NCBI GenBank assembly: GCA_019925105.1
Contig: JAHGAU010000016.1
Location: 124,001-188,000, forward strand
Length of the DNA stretch: 64,000 nucleotides
Reading direction: 5' to 3'
Origin: Niebla homalea
Taxonomy: Eukaryota; Ascomycota; Lecanoromycetes; Lecanorales; Ramalinaceae
Shown: piece by piece, positions 1 to 10,155 of the stretch
Layout: each line of letters opens with the position of its first letter
Position numbering within the stretch: position 1 is the stretch's first letter
Notes under the pieces: model-generated
What the model was told of the DNA's origin: nothing
The model's input: only the letters and a program-made list of their open reading frames with translations
Databases searched by the model: none
Program-made: the position numbers and the translations under genes

Positions 1-932
1 CATATCATGAGGTTGCTGCCTCAACTGGGCGGAGACGCAATACAGAATATAGATTGCGAATAGAAAATTTTCTCACAATTAGTACGGATGAGTTCAGAGA
101 CATCCACTTCTGACACCCTCCGCCAATTCTGGCATCCTCTCCAATTTTGGCACCTTACTCACCTCGTCGGCGTTTGCCTGGCTTTACTATATATAGACTC
201 GGAGGCTATATCTTAGCGCTAGATTGTCTTCAGACGCGGGTCCCAAGACACACCATGTCTCCAGACAACCAGCTGCAGACATTTATAGTCTTGAAACCAC
301 CATCCCTAGACAATACTTGTCTGTAGAACATGGCGTCCAATGACAATCGTTCTCGTACACAGGGTGTCCTCTGACGAATGTCTCCAGCCTTATAGTGTCT
401 TTCGACATTGGTCCTACAACAATTTTCCTTTCCCAAAAGAACCTGGACTTCATCTGTATCATTGGAAACCGCTGCTCCTTTTGAACTATGATGGAGCTGG
501 GACGTCTTGCCTTTCTCGCAATCTGTTTTCCTTGTTAACAAAGATCTCTCGTCGGGTGCTGGGGCTGTGAGGACCCATCAGTAGGGAGCCTGTTGTTCGC
601 GGTCTTCTTGAAGATGCATCAGGTCATGGGGCGCATGAAGAAAAGTGCATCACAACTCTTCCCATCTTAGATACACGGCTGCCTAGGAGGACACAAAATC
701 TAGCGAATCTATTCACAATAGCATTGTAGGATAACCCAGCTTGGTAGTGACCTTACAATCATCATTCATTGCCTTATATACAGGACTAACCAAGAGAGTT
801 CGCAATCTATTGGGTCTACTCATGCAGCATAGAGAGATAATCCACTGAACTAGGGACCCTGCACCGCCATCAATCATATCACTGCGCTTAGACAGTCACG
901 GTGCCCAGAGGGAAACACAAGGCCTGTTACCC
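1..932. other. No recognisable gene (left edge)
   Basis: Ordinary base composition. Open frames of 76-103 codons lie on both strands between about 230 and 570, but they overlap one another, many lack an ATG and none resembles a family I know. The stretch from about 240 to 440 has loosely repeated phrases around 'cctctgacgaatgtctcc', which could be decayed repeat sequence. It lies 3' of the minus-strand gene at 933-2636 and may contain that gene's terminator, but none is visible. Confidence 0.4.
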
Positions 933-2636
933 CTACAAATTTCGAGCACTCTTGCTGGGCCTTGGCTCTCCACTGAATGAAGTAGCAGGCGTCGAGACGG
1001 TGCTGGCAGGTCGAGTCTGCTTCCACTGGTCCGGCACTGGAAACAATTGCGCAAGAGCGTTTTTGATCTTCATTTGGCGAGTCGTAAGTCCATACTCCAG
1101 AATATTTTTGACGAGATCGTGGCACCCCTGGACATCCCTAGGATCTGTAGTCGAGAATCTCCCAAGATAGGACATGTAGCAGTAGGCGTCCTCTTCGGAG
1201 TAATAATGCACATGGAAGATGACTTCTCTGTGGGTGACGGCACCTGTAAAGGCGACGCAATCGGTGATCGAGACAATCTCGGTGGGGGAGGCCTGTTCAA
1301 GAAACCATTGCAACGCTTTGACACAGTAGGAACCACTGCCTGCGGCCTGGTTCTCAGCATGCCACAGTGTTCCACCAGTAGCTTCTGACTTCATCTCGAG
1401 CGCGAGGAATGGGAACCTGTTACCTCTCGCTGGTTGGGTGTACGGTCGTGCCACTCGATGATCAGCGATAGCATTCTCTTGGGCTGTCCAGTCGGACCTC
1501 TGACCGGGAGGGTATCCGTAATGAAAGTCAGGTTTGGGCGCAGCAAGTGGTTGATCATAATCAGGATTGTATGGCAACGCGTCAGTGGACCACATGGTAT
1601 TGCCCCCTTCTTCGACATCAGAGCGATCCACGGGAAACATGTCTGTAGTTATCAGGCTCGATACTTTGCCTTCGGCACTATCCGCAAGAGCCTCCGCTTT
1701 TTTGATCATTTGAAGCACTCTTTCCTCCGATAACGGTGGAGAGGACCGCCCCTGGAGAATCTGTTTGTCCATCATTTCCCTGACCTTTGTCGGCATCCTC
1801 CTTCCCGTATGGTCCATGCGAATGCCGTTATTAAACAGGAGCGAACGATATATAGGGTGTGATGTACTCGGTCTCAGGTTCTGAGAGGACGCGTTTGAGC
1901 CCCGCTTGAGACTCTGTCCTTGTGATTGCGACATTTGCTGAATGATTGCTAGCGATGCGGGCTGGTACTTGTCAATCGTCGTAAGCGCTTCACGGCCCGA
2001 AAAATGTGCTGGAGCACTCCTCGGGCGAGTGCTTGGAGGATTGCTTGTTCGCGGGATTGTGGAGAGCCACTCGCCAATTGATGAGGGACTTGGTAGGAAT
2101 ATTGGCGACTCCAGTCGATGGCGTTTCCTCGTAGGCGTGCAATCGATGTCGCCGTCTTCGAGGGCACGTTTGAGAGGCTTCACAGACTTTAGCTGTGACA
2201 GAGCACTGATTGAAGCGTTGCTTGGGCGACTAGTCAGGCGAAGGACTTCAGAGAGCCCGTCGTCCACTCGCGAAGGAGTTGATGAGGAAACTAGCGATTG
2301 TAGCAGATGGTGATGGCGCTTCTTTGCAGGCTCACAAGCACTATCGCTGTCTTCGAGGGCTCCTTTTCGAAGCCCGACAGACTTTGGTTGCTGCTGAGCA
2401 CGGCTTTGGCGATTGCTCGGACGACTGATCGAGTAATGACTTAGGGCACTGCTCGAACGAGATACCTCGGAGAGCCGATCGTAAGTGGGTGAGGGGGTTG
2501 GCAAGGAAGCTGGCGGCTGTGTCCAGCGGTGTTCGTTCGCAGGCACACAATCAGGATCGATACGGTCAATGGTTTGTTTCAGAGACCGTACAGGCCTTGG
2601 AGAGTAAGGTCTTTGCGGATCAACGTCCAGTGTCAT
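933..2636 (-). CDS. Fungal DUF7924-like protein with a PD-(D/E)XK nuclease-like C-terminal domain
   Basis: A single uninterrupted frame of 567 codons from an ATG (2634-2636) to a stop at 933, with no intron needed. The C-terminal part carries the block F-L-A-L-E-M-K-S-E-A-T-G-G-T-L near residues 410-425, followed by A-E-N-Q-A-A-G-S-G. This is the signature of the large fungal family annotated DUF7924; the E-x-K pair inside a hydrophobic strand is why such proteins are compared with PD-(D/E)XK nucleases. Catalysis is inferred, not shown. The N-terminal ~190 residues are Ser/Pro-rich and low in complexity, with three imperfect repeats near residues 18-45, 90-120 and 150-178. Two have the form LED-D-DC-P-KRHR with basic clusters, so nuclear localisation is plausible. 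Codon use is normal and there is no sign of RIP, unlike much of the window. It is the best intact gene here. Biological role unknown. Confidence 0.8.
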   Translation of the reverse strand: MTLDVDPQRPYSPRPVRSLKQTIDRIDPDCVPANEHRWTQPPASLPTPSPTYDRLSEVSRSSSALSHYSISRPSNRQSRAQQQPKSVGLRKGALEDSDSACEPAKKRHHHLLQSLVSSSTPSRVDDGLSEVLRLTSRPSNASISALSQLKSVKPLKRALEDGDIDCTPTRKRHRLESPIFLPSPSSIGEWLSTIPRTSNPPSTRPRSAPAHFSGREALTTIDKYQPASLAIIQQMSQSQGQSLKRGSNASSQNLRPSTSHPIYRSLLFNNGIRMDHTGRRMPTKVREMMDKQILQGRSSPPLSEERVLQMIKKAEALADSAEGKVSSLITTDMFPVDRSDVEEGGNTMWSTDALPYNPDYDQPLAAPKPDFHYGYPPGQRSDWTAQENAIADHRVARPYTQPARGNRFPFLALEMKSEATGGTLWHAENQAAGSGSYCVKALQWFLEQASPTEIVSITDCVAFTGAVTHREVIFHVHYYSEEDAYCYMSYLGRFSTTDPRDVQGCHDLVKNILEYGLTTRQMKIKNALAQLFPVPDQWKQTRPASTVSTPATSFSGEPRPSKSARNL

Positions 2637-3516
2637 GGCGATCCAAAATAATAGCGAGGAAAGGTGGACTTAAATAGAGAGAAAAGACAAGGGGAGAGAG
2701 AGGTGTTGAGATCTTGTCCGGCGCGCGGCAAGCGCGGGGACTTTCGTTTCACGGACGGCGGTGGCTGAACAGATGATTGGCTGAAGGCAGTTGATAGGGC
2801 CAGCCACCAATGTTACAGGCACGCACTCTGCATAGAGCGGTAACGGAATTCAAGGCCCTCAGGCAGTCTCCCAGCTTCATCTAGTCAAAATCTAGCTCTC
2901 CTCCCATGTCCACATCGAATCAAGTATCGTAGACTAGAAGGATCACCAATCAAAATGATGTTCTACATTTGTAGTGAAGACACGGTCCTGGTGAGCGTTG
3001 GAGATTCTCTACAATATGCCCAATAAGAAGTGAAGATACAGGTACCGCAGGGTATGCCGCTCCCCTGGGGTATTCGTTACCCGTAGGGTCAATTTGGCCC
3101 GTGAGGCTCCAGTCAAGTATGGGGTCATTCAATACCCTAGGGGTTTCATGTACCTCATGCTCCAAAATGACCGTGAGGTCCCAGGTTCCAGAACACGCGT
3201 CAATCAGCCGGGCCTTCGTCACAAAGTCCAGCCACAAGAGCAGGTACGGGCTCGACGTACCTTAGACTCCCGAAAGGCCGTGGGGTTCTCATGGGCCAGA
3301 TCTGGCGCCGGGCTCCACCCTGGTAACTACCTGCATATACCCATGAATTTGCCCCGCACTGCCCCACCTTGTTCCTTTTGTTCACGGAAGACCTTAGCTG
3401 CCGAATGATGCGGTGCCTATGACTCAAACCTCGTTCTACGCTAATAAGGAGCGCCTTTACATGTGAAATCTAGCAGTATCTGCACGAAGCCCAGCGCCCA
3501 CGTGTCACGAGAATAA
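2637..3516. promoter_or_regulatory. Upstream region of the DUF7924-like gene
   Basis: This stretch lies 5' of the minus-strand gene. The first ~120 bases contain purine-rich runs and a GC-rich patch ('ggcgcgcggcaagcgcgggg' at about 2719-2738), followed by unremarkable sequence. No TATA box or other defined operator can be claimed. Between about 3030 and 3230 there are several short near-repeats of 'ccctaggggt'/'ccctggggta' type, but no coding sequence I recognise. Confidence 0.3.
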
Positions 3517-3785
3517 GGTACGCTCGGTAACAACAAAAAAAATTTCAATGTGGGGGCCTTCCGCGCGGGGGACCCTACCAAGGACCATGTCCAAATCCAG
3601 TCAATTCTTCAACCATCATTGCTTCTATGCTGCTCTACAGTACTCAAATCAGTTGTTGCGAGTCAGATTCAATATCTCCCGTCAAGATTATCTGTAAAAT
3701 CAATTACTGGCTCTTTGTGGATGCACTTGACAAGGCCCTCTCAAATTCCCCACATTGAAAGTTTTTTTGTTGTTACCGAGGTACG
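3517..3785. mobile_element. MITE-like element with ~37-bp terminal inverted repeats
   Basis: The arm at about 3518-3555 (from 'gtacgctcggtaacaac' to 'caatgtgggg') is repeated in inverted orientation at 3748-3784 ('ccccacattgaaag' to 'gttaccgaggtac') with only a few mismatches, giving an element of ~270 bp. The interior has no transposase; the 79-codon frame inside it is not recognisable. The family is undetermined and no clear target duplication was found. Confidence 0.65.
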
Positions 3786-4697
3786 TTGATGCTGTTCCTA
3801 TTATACGTTGATCTGGCGTTTATTCAGGTGAATCAGCATGGTTATCTTGGATTCGAACTTTCAATTGGGAACGAGGTACTGTTAATATCAGGAAGACTAG
3901 TTTTCCTTGTTCTGGGAAAGCAAACCTTGACCGATCACGGGTCTCAGCATTTGCTTGATTGAGAAAATGACAGCCAGCTCAGGAATGAAGAGCAGGTGCA
4001 GACATTGGGATCACCAGAACAAGAAGTACAATTTTTACCCTTGTGAAGTCAAAAACTGCAACATGAATATGTCCTGTTACATGCGTCTGGAGATATGAAA
4101 GCATTGATTCATAATTCACCAGAACGACATTAAACCTCGTAAAGAAGGTAAGCTTCTATCACGGAAGAGAAGATATTTTTAAGTGCGAGCGAGGAAGGTC
4201 ATCCGAAAGAACCTTCCAGAATGCCGGACTTGCGGACCCTAGCTTTCCCAACCCTCCGGCTAGTCCATTCGATGGACTATTCATATCCGATGTTGCTTGA
4301 CTCAGCATGTGTGACCATTTAAGGGTCTTGACCACTGACGCTGAATGTCTACTCATTTTGCGTGTCCACTTGTCCCGTCACCTTCGTTCACTATCCATTC
4401 CTCGTGTCCACTCATCATACCTGACTATTCCACTGTAGTGTTTGATCACGGGGCTTGACTACCCCAATCCCTTGACCACTCATAGGCGATTGCCACTCTT
4501 TCCCCCAGATTGATCGCAAGATTTGACTGCTCGTTGTTCATGTGTGATCATCCCGATGAGATGCTATACTCATGAAACCTCGGCATGTTGGAGGAGCCTT
4601 CAGCGCAGTGTCCAAAAGCCATCAGTGTTGTTGCCTAGGAGCGCTCTCGTGGGCATAAAATCCTAGTAATTTCCTGCGAATCAAAGTTGCGTGGAGA
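3786..4697. other. No gene seen
   Basis: Near-normal composition. Short frames (for example minus 4159-4356) have no recognisable content. The repeated phrases 'gaccact', 'ttgaccactc' and 'cttgactac' between about 4320 and 4510 suggest degenerate low-complexity sequence. Confidence 0.4.
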
Positions 4698-4787
4698 CCT
4701 TTTTAGGATATTCGATAAGCTTGCAAGTGCTTGGCAAAAAAATCCACAGCACCTCTCTCGAGATTTTGTTACCCACCACCACACAGC
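4698..4787 (+). repeat. Left copy of an inverted coding-like repeat shared with 7861-7948
   Basis: About 85 bases, starting near 'tttttaggatattcgat' and ending near 'ttgttacccaccaccaca', are the near-exact reverse complement of 7861-7948. Read on plus here and on minus there, both give the same peptide, with ASAWQKNPQH and SRDFVT, so it is a duplicated gene fragment and not a transposon terminus. The two copies enclose the minisatellite and the integrase-type transposon. Confidence 0.75.
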
Positions 4788-5189
4788 AACGCCTATTTTT
4801 CAATTTACCTAGTATAAGACGCTGAACTTTGAGTATTTAAAGGTTTATAATTGCCTTGTTATCTATCTCTTTATTTTCAAACTTGCCAAGAGTCCCAAAT
4901 AGGAAGGTGTCTTCACGTGATTACACCTCAAAAACCTTACATCTTTCACATTTAGGTGCATCCACCAAAAAACCTCAAAATCTTTAGTTCTGTCAATTGA
5001 ATATTTGAGAGAAAGTGTATGGCTATCTATAGCCTCAATTTTGGCCCAAACAGGACAGGTGGTGGTGGTTGAGTATTGAGAGTGGTGTTTTTTGGGTGCT
5101 TTGCGATTGCGACGTGGTAGGGCTGAGCCGGTTTGTTGACATTTTGACACCCTCACCACTCACCTCACCACTCACCTCACCTGAGGAGC

Positions 5190-6075
5190 CGCCTGATGCC
5201 CATATGCTCCCTCGCAACAGGCCCAAAAAGGCCGTGATTTGGATGAAGAACCTGAGAGCCGAGCAAGAGATCCGTCCATCTGAGGCATCGCTCAAAACAC
5301 GCATGCCTCCACCGCAACAGGCCCAGAAACACCGCGTTTGCATCGGAGATCTTGAGAGGTGAGCAAGGCCTTTACCGGTGAGAGGTGATGCCTAGGCTCC
5401 GTATGCTCCCATTTGGACAGGCCCAAAAACACCGCGTTTGCAATGAAGAATCTAAGAGGTGAGCAAGAGCTCCGTCCATCTGAGCCTATGCCTTACCTCC
5501 ACATGCTCCCACTATAACAGGCCCAAAAACACCGCGTTCACAGTGGAGACCCTGCGGGCCAAGCAAGAGATCCGTCCAGCTGAAGCTATGCCTGAGCCCC
5601 GTATGCTCCCACCAGAACAGGCCCAAAAACACCGCATTTGCAATGGAGAACCTAAGCCCTGGGCAAGCTCTTCACCCATATGAAACTATGCCCGGCCACC
5701 GCATGCTCCCATTTGTACAGGCCAAAAACACCGTGATTGGTATGGAGACCTTGAGCCCTAAGCAAGAGCTCCGTCCATCTGAAGCCGTGCCTGAGCCTCG
5801 CATACTCCCACCATAACAGGCCCAAAAACACCGCGTTTGCGACGGAGCATCTGAGGGACAGGCAAACCCTGCAGTAAGAGGCATCGCTTAAGACACGCAT
5901 GCCCCCACCGCAATAAGCCCAAAAACACCGCGTTTAGGATGGAGACCCTGAGCCCCGGGCAAGCTCCTCACCCATATGAAGCTATGCCTGAGCCCTGCAT
6001 GCTCCCATGTTGACAGGCCAAAAACACCGCATTTGCAAGGGAGACCCTGAGCCCCAAGCAAAGGCTTCAACTACT
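5190..6075. repeat. Minisatellite, ~100-bp unit, about nine copies
   Basis: The phrase 'aggcccaaaaacaccgcg' or a variant recurs at about 5219, 5321, 5419, 5519, 5619, 5718, 5818, 5916 and 6014, a spacing of 98-102 bases. Each unit also has 'gcatgctccca' before it and 'agcaagagctccgtcc' after it. Units diverge by roughly 10-20% and are not RIP-degraded. The spacing is not a multiple of three, so open frames on either strand drift out of phase and a repeat protein is unlikely. I read it as a non-coding tandem array. Confidence 0.9.
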
Positions 6076-6194
6076 GAACGGACCGGAGAGGAATCCGGTG
6101 GTGTCCCGACCTCGTAGATATTACTTGTAATCTTTACTTTTTTTAAAGAGTAACGCGTAGGATAACGTCGCTAGTAATATCGACCTATTAAGGG

Positions 6195-7749
6195 TATATG
6201 TTGCATGTCAGCGACGGTTCGGGGTCTCCCATGGGACACTGCGGTTTCCCATGGGAGGTCCCGCCAAGCCGAGGTACCATTTCGCTGAGGTTACCACCCA
6301 AAAATACCTTCGCTAGGCACCTTCTCCCATGGGACGTCGCAATCTCCGACGAAAAAATATGAAATTTCTATCTATATATGGTGTTTTCATCACATCATCA
6401 TCATCATTATCATTATCATAACTCATTCATCGTTTCCTTTGCTTCTCAGGGGCTTTCCTAACCTCCTTGTCGACGTTGCCCTCGCTGTCGACAGGCCCAA
6501 AACCCACTCCTTTGGTGGACACTCACCGTCCGGCCGCGTCTTGTCGCTGACGTTTCTCTACTCGCTCTTGCTCCTCGCGTTGCTCTCGAGTACCAAGGCC
6601 CATTCGTGTAAATTCATGGACAGGAGCGGCATTTGGACACTCGATTCGAGTGTCAGGACGACCCTGGGGTTGATGGCAATGAACCGAGCATCTTACTCCC
6701 GCCTTGATACATTTGCAGGTCCGATTGGAACAACACTTTTTCCGGTCTTTGCAATCACACTTGACCTTCACCTTCTGAGACGTCGACTGCTGTCCGGCGC
6801 AGTAAGCAAGGGTCACTTTATTCGATGGTGGAGGCTCTGGGATATTGACGTCGATGCCGGGCTCGAGGGCGTTGACGATATTGATGGGACAAAGGCGATC
6901 AAGAACACCCCATTAGGTAACGATTTGGTATAGGTTGATCTCATCAAAGGCCTGGATAACCTTGCCAAAGACACGTTTGTCGTCGGTGCTGGATCTGTCT
7001 TCACGGGGTATGTAACGTCTTGACCGGCGTGGGTGAGGGAACATTGCTTCTCAATAATAACCTCGCAGAGCTCTTCTTCGTGTCTAACGATACGGGGCTC
7101 TTTGAAGTTGACGGTGGGTTTCCTCATGAGTGTCCCATTGCTACCACCAGCCATGTAGAAGTTCTCTCTAACCCAAGCTCTTGTCCTCCCTTCAGACTTC
7201 GGCAAAAGTGGATCCTTTGGGAAGACGAGGTAGTCGATGTAGCGATACTTCTGGGCCCTAGACGTCCGTTCCGAGCCTCGACTCTCGCCTCGAGATCTTT
7301 CCATTTCAAGGGCCCATTCATCCTTGCTCCTTTGACTGAACGGCTCGATTTGCTCGAAATTTGCGGAGACAGGTCCATCACCGTGGGATGTGGACATGGC
7401 GTCAGCGAGGTTGTTGGCAGCAGACATAGCGAGGAAGTCAGGGTGGTGGGTGGCAAGGTAGTCAGGGTGGTGATCTGGGTGGTAGTGGGTGCGAGGAAGT
7501 TGAAGTAATTGAATTATTGAAGTTTACAAAAAAATAAATAATATTTGAGTGCGCCGGACCGTGGGGCAACGCGGTCTCCCATGGAAGAGTGTGCTTAGCG
7601 AGGGTAGATTTTGGCCGTGACGTGGGCCGCACGGCTGGGCGCGCTCTCCCACCAGAGACCGCAGTGCCCCATGGGAGACCGCGGTGGCCTATGGGATAGG
7701 GTATGCCGCCCATGGGCCACTAGCGTCCCTCGCTGACATGCAACATATA
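6195..7749. mobile_element. TIR transposon relic of the integrase (Ginger-like) type, internally deleted
   Basis: The ends 6195-6214 and 7730-7749 are perfect inverted copies sharing 'gttgcatgtcagcga'. Inside each end are several copies of the palindromic motif 'cccatggg' (near 6230, 6252 and 6329 on the left; 7578 (one base off), 7668, 7691 (one base off) and 7710 on the right), which look like subterminal binding repeats. The minus strand between them encodes the two ends of an integrase-like transposase with the catalytic middle missing. The element is ~1.55 kb; intact relatives would be several kb. The target duplication is unclear because both flanks are TA-rich. Confidence 0.7.
6523..7427 (-). 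pseudogene. Integrase-like transposase relic: zinc-binding N-terminus and CXC/CRC cysteine-rich C-terminus, DDE core deleted
   Basis: The minus-strand frame from 7427 gives an N-terminal region with a helical segment (KYRYIDYLVFPKDPLLP) and an H2C2-integrase-like stretch ending QCSLTHAGQD, as seen before the catalytic core of Ginger/gypsy-type integrases. Sequence then shifts frame (around 7010), passes one TAA (near 6931) and continues to 6523 with a cysteine cluster of the CXC/tesmin kind (KCDCKDRKKCCSNRTCKC, then RCSVHCH). The DDE domain expected between them is absent, so it cannot be active. Flanking TIRs and position inside the 1.55-kb element show it is the element's own gene. The class (Ginger-like versus another integrase-type transposon) is inferred from domain order. 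Confidence 0.65.
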
Positions 7750-7823
7750 TTAGAGTAAAAATACTATCACTAGCCTTATGATTGATATCCTCGGTCTCAC
7801 TATTGATTAAAACCAATAACACC

Positions 7824-9205
7824 TTAAGAAATAGACGTTACGCAACGCTTCAACAAATTTGTGTGGTAGTAGGTAACAAAATCTCGGGAGGGGTGTTGTG
7901 GATTTTTTTTGCCAAGCACTTGCAAGCTTATCGAACATCCTAAAAAGTCGGCTAGAAATTGAAGGCGACGTTGATCACCCGACTGCAGCAGTAACATGAG
8001 ATCCTGAAGGTTTAATGCATTTAATTCATTTTCAAACCATCGAGTATTTAGCACTATTGGACAGCCTTGACATCAATCCTGTTCCTTGCCTTCTCGAGTA
8101 TTCTTTTCATATCCGAGTAAAGCTCTCGATGCTCCACTGACCATGGACTCCCGTTCGGAAATACCACTTTGTGTAGTTCTCTCATACAAGGAACCAGTAG
8201 CTTGCAATGCTCGGTAAAGTTCTTATCCACATGGTCAAAAATGCGCTTCGATATTTGGCCCGCCTTTTCTCTTGCAAGTCTCTCCGTCGAGAGATAGTTC
8301 CAATCCTCATATTCAGGAATGATCCTTCGTTTGACCTTTCCTTTCTTATCAAAGCCATTATGATGTATGTAGATCCAGAAGAGCACCCAGGAGATCGACT
8401 CCAAATCGTGTATGAAACTTTGAGGTTTACCTAGAAGGCCTCCAATAGGCATAAAGATCTTGGTACCGGTCTTGCTTAATATGCCGGATACGCGATTATC
8501 GCTAATTTTGATGGATAAATTGAAATCGATAAGGAAACCGTCGTCTTCTTTTTTTATAAGTATAATATTACCGATAAATATATTGCGGTAAAGGATACCG
8601 GCGTTAAGGAGCAATTTATACCCTGGTTAAATTAGCTAAATATTGTAGATATTAATGCGAATATATTTATTATAAATGGCTCCGAGGAATCTATTAATAA
8701 TGCCTTATAACGATAAAGCTTCGTAAAGATATTTACCAATATCTTTAGTAATAATACGTCGATAAATCCGGTTATAGAGAGGCTTTTTTAAGTCCTGAGA
8801 TTAAAAGTTAAAGTAAAACCGTTTAATAAAAGCTTACGGCTTTAATTACGTAAAGCTTAAAGATCGCTTATATAAGAGAAAAGGTAATTATATCCGGTTT
8901 ATTACGGCTAGCCTTTAAGACTTTAAAGCCAATACGTTAAACGTCTTAAAACTTCTCTGCTTAATTATAATTTAACCGTATATTTTTATTAAGCTTCTTT
9001 ATATATTCTTAAGAGTATTATCGATCTCTCCGTTAACGCGTACCGTCTTATAATAGTAGTATTTAACGATATTTTCTACGCCTCTGTTCGTTGCCTCTTC
9101 GATGAGCAAGCCTTTTTCGGGTCGCTCCTTATACTGCCATAAATCTTTGACGATGAGCGGTTTCTTCGTCTTGTCTGTATCACGATGGACATGTACTGGC
9201 AAGAG
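7824..9205 (-). pseudogene. FunK1-type fungal protein kinase, RIP-damaged relic
   Basis: Read on minus, 9202-8999 gives an N-lobe fragment (HRDTDKTKKPLIVKD, then KYYYYKTVRV). 8998-8615 is AT-rich and unreadable. 8614-8054 gives the C-lobe: GILYRNIFIGNIILI in place of the family's H-R-D-x-S-x-G-N-I catalytic loop, then DFNLSIK for the DFD/DFG motif, TGTKIFM, and HDLESISWVLFWI. This order is diagnostic of FunK1 kinases. HRD has become YRN and other sites show the same C-to-T/G-to-A bias, so RIP has destroyed catalytic residues. A further frame, 8054-7824, continues in the same direction and contains the fragment duplicated at 4698-4787; its identity is unknown. The 5' end is missing beyond about 9205. 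Confidence 0.8.
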
Positions 9206-9274
9206 ATTTCTTGGGTACTAAATAGCTGTCAGATATCTAATCTACCATTAGACGCAAACAATTTACTTGCCTCA

Positions 9275-9772
9275 TCAGTCAAGCAGTCCCAGTCCCAACT
9301 GAGTGCAATGACCATCCCTGCATCCCTCACACAGATCACTTTGATGAGGACCTTTACTTTGACCTGAGTAAATTGGCCTACCCATCTCTATTCCACACCA
9401 CTTTTTGAGACGGTAAGCTACTCTTTCTGCGTATGAACCATCTAAGCGCGGTTCACCGAGTCTGTTACATCCTCGACAACGTTGATTGTATACCCTTGCA
9501 TTGTATTGTGGTCCGGGGTACATCCGTATGGTGATAGCGATCCTCTTGCTCGACCATCCGTCAGTACCACATGTGCGATTACGGCATATGAATCGACCCA
9601 TAATGTTAGTGTCGTACTCCTTGATGCAAGTCTCGGTGTCGTCATTTTCATGAAAGTCGAAGTGTACATAATTTTCTTCTAACAGGCGTGATACATCGTC
9701 ATGCAGGGTCTGGTATATAGACCATTTTCGATCCGATTTTGATTTCTTAGACGGTATAGAACTATCTGAAAC
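9275..9772 (-). CDS. 3CxxC-type zinc-finger protein, 5' end uncertain
   Basis: The minus-strand frame has conserved zinc ligands in the order CRNRTC, CRGC, KWCG and CEGC, matching the fungal zf-3CxxC family. The first ATG in frame is at 9601 (MGRFICRNRTC), giving 108 residues, but the frame stays open and plausible upstream to about 9772, including HDDVSRLLEENYVHF and HENDDTETC, which resembles the pre-zinc region of these proteins. No in-frame ATG exists there. A 'tttcag' near 9770 could be a splice acceptor for a lost or distant first exon. Base composition is normal. Either a 5'-truncated gene or one with an unseen upstream exon. Cellular role unknown. Confidence 0.65.
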   Translation of the reverse strand, partial: VSDSSIPSKKSKSDRKWSIYQTLHDDVSRLLEENYVHFDFHENDDTETCIKEYDTNIMGRFICRNRTCGTDGWSSKRIAITIRMYPGPQYNARVYNQRCRGCNRLGEPRLDGSYAERVAYRLKKWCGIEMGRPIYSGQSKGPHQSDLCEGCRDGHCTQLGLGLLD

Positions 9773-9981
9773 TCAAATAAGATTTGTTGTAACTCGTTAT
9801 CGAACGCTTAGGAAGGTTGGGACTTTAAGACCCTAATCGAAGTTCTGGCAAAGTTCGATCTTCTAATTTCGAGCAACCCGATTACTCACTTTCAATTAAA
9901 GTCTGTTAGCCTGAAATTGGGAGGTCAAGATTGATGATCTCGGAGATTAGCAATGGCTCGTCTACCTACGCTATTCAAGTC

Positions 9982-10150
9982 AGAAGGGTTCACCCCCAGA
10001 CCGGACACCCACCGTGACTGGACAGTCTCAACAACACGCAGTAGTGATCATAAGTACGTAACACTCTCAAAGCTGTACTATAGAGCATAAACTGTGCAAT
10101 ATTCATACTGTCCGGTCACGGGGGGTGCCCGGTCTGGGGTGAACCCTTCT
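9982..10150. mobile_element. MITE, 169 bp, same family as 32572-32848
   Basis: Left arm 9982-10026 ('agaagggttcaccccc', 'agaccggacacc') and right arm 10107-10150 (reverse complement, ending 'ggtgaacccttct') pair almost fully. The arm sequence matches the ends of the larger element at 32.6 kb. No coding capacity. Confidence 0.85.
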
Positions 10151-10155
10151 AATTA

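Noticed and set aside
230..570. Overlapping 76- and 103-codon frames on both strands near the left edge
   Set aside because: They shadow one another, show no family motif, and the region looks like degenerate repeat sequence.
5035..6070. Open frames on both strands in the minisatellite (VFGLL/WEHA-type repeats)
   Set aside because: The ~100-bp period is not a multiple of three, so the frame changes from unit to unit; these are repeat-driven frames.
6439..7508. Plus-strand frames of 162-164 codons
   Set aside because: They are antisense to the recognisable integrase-like relic on the minus strand.
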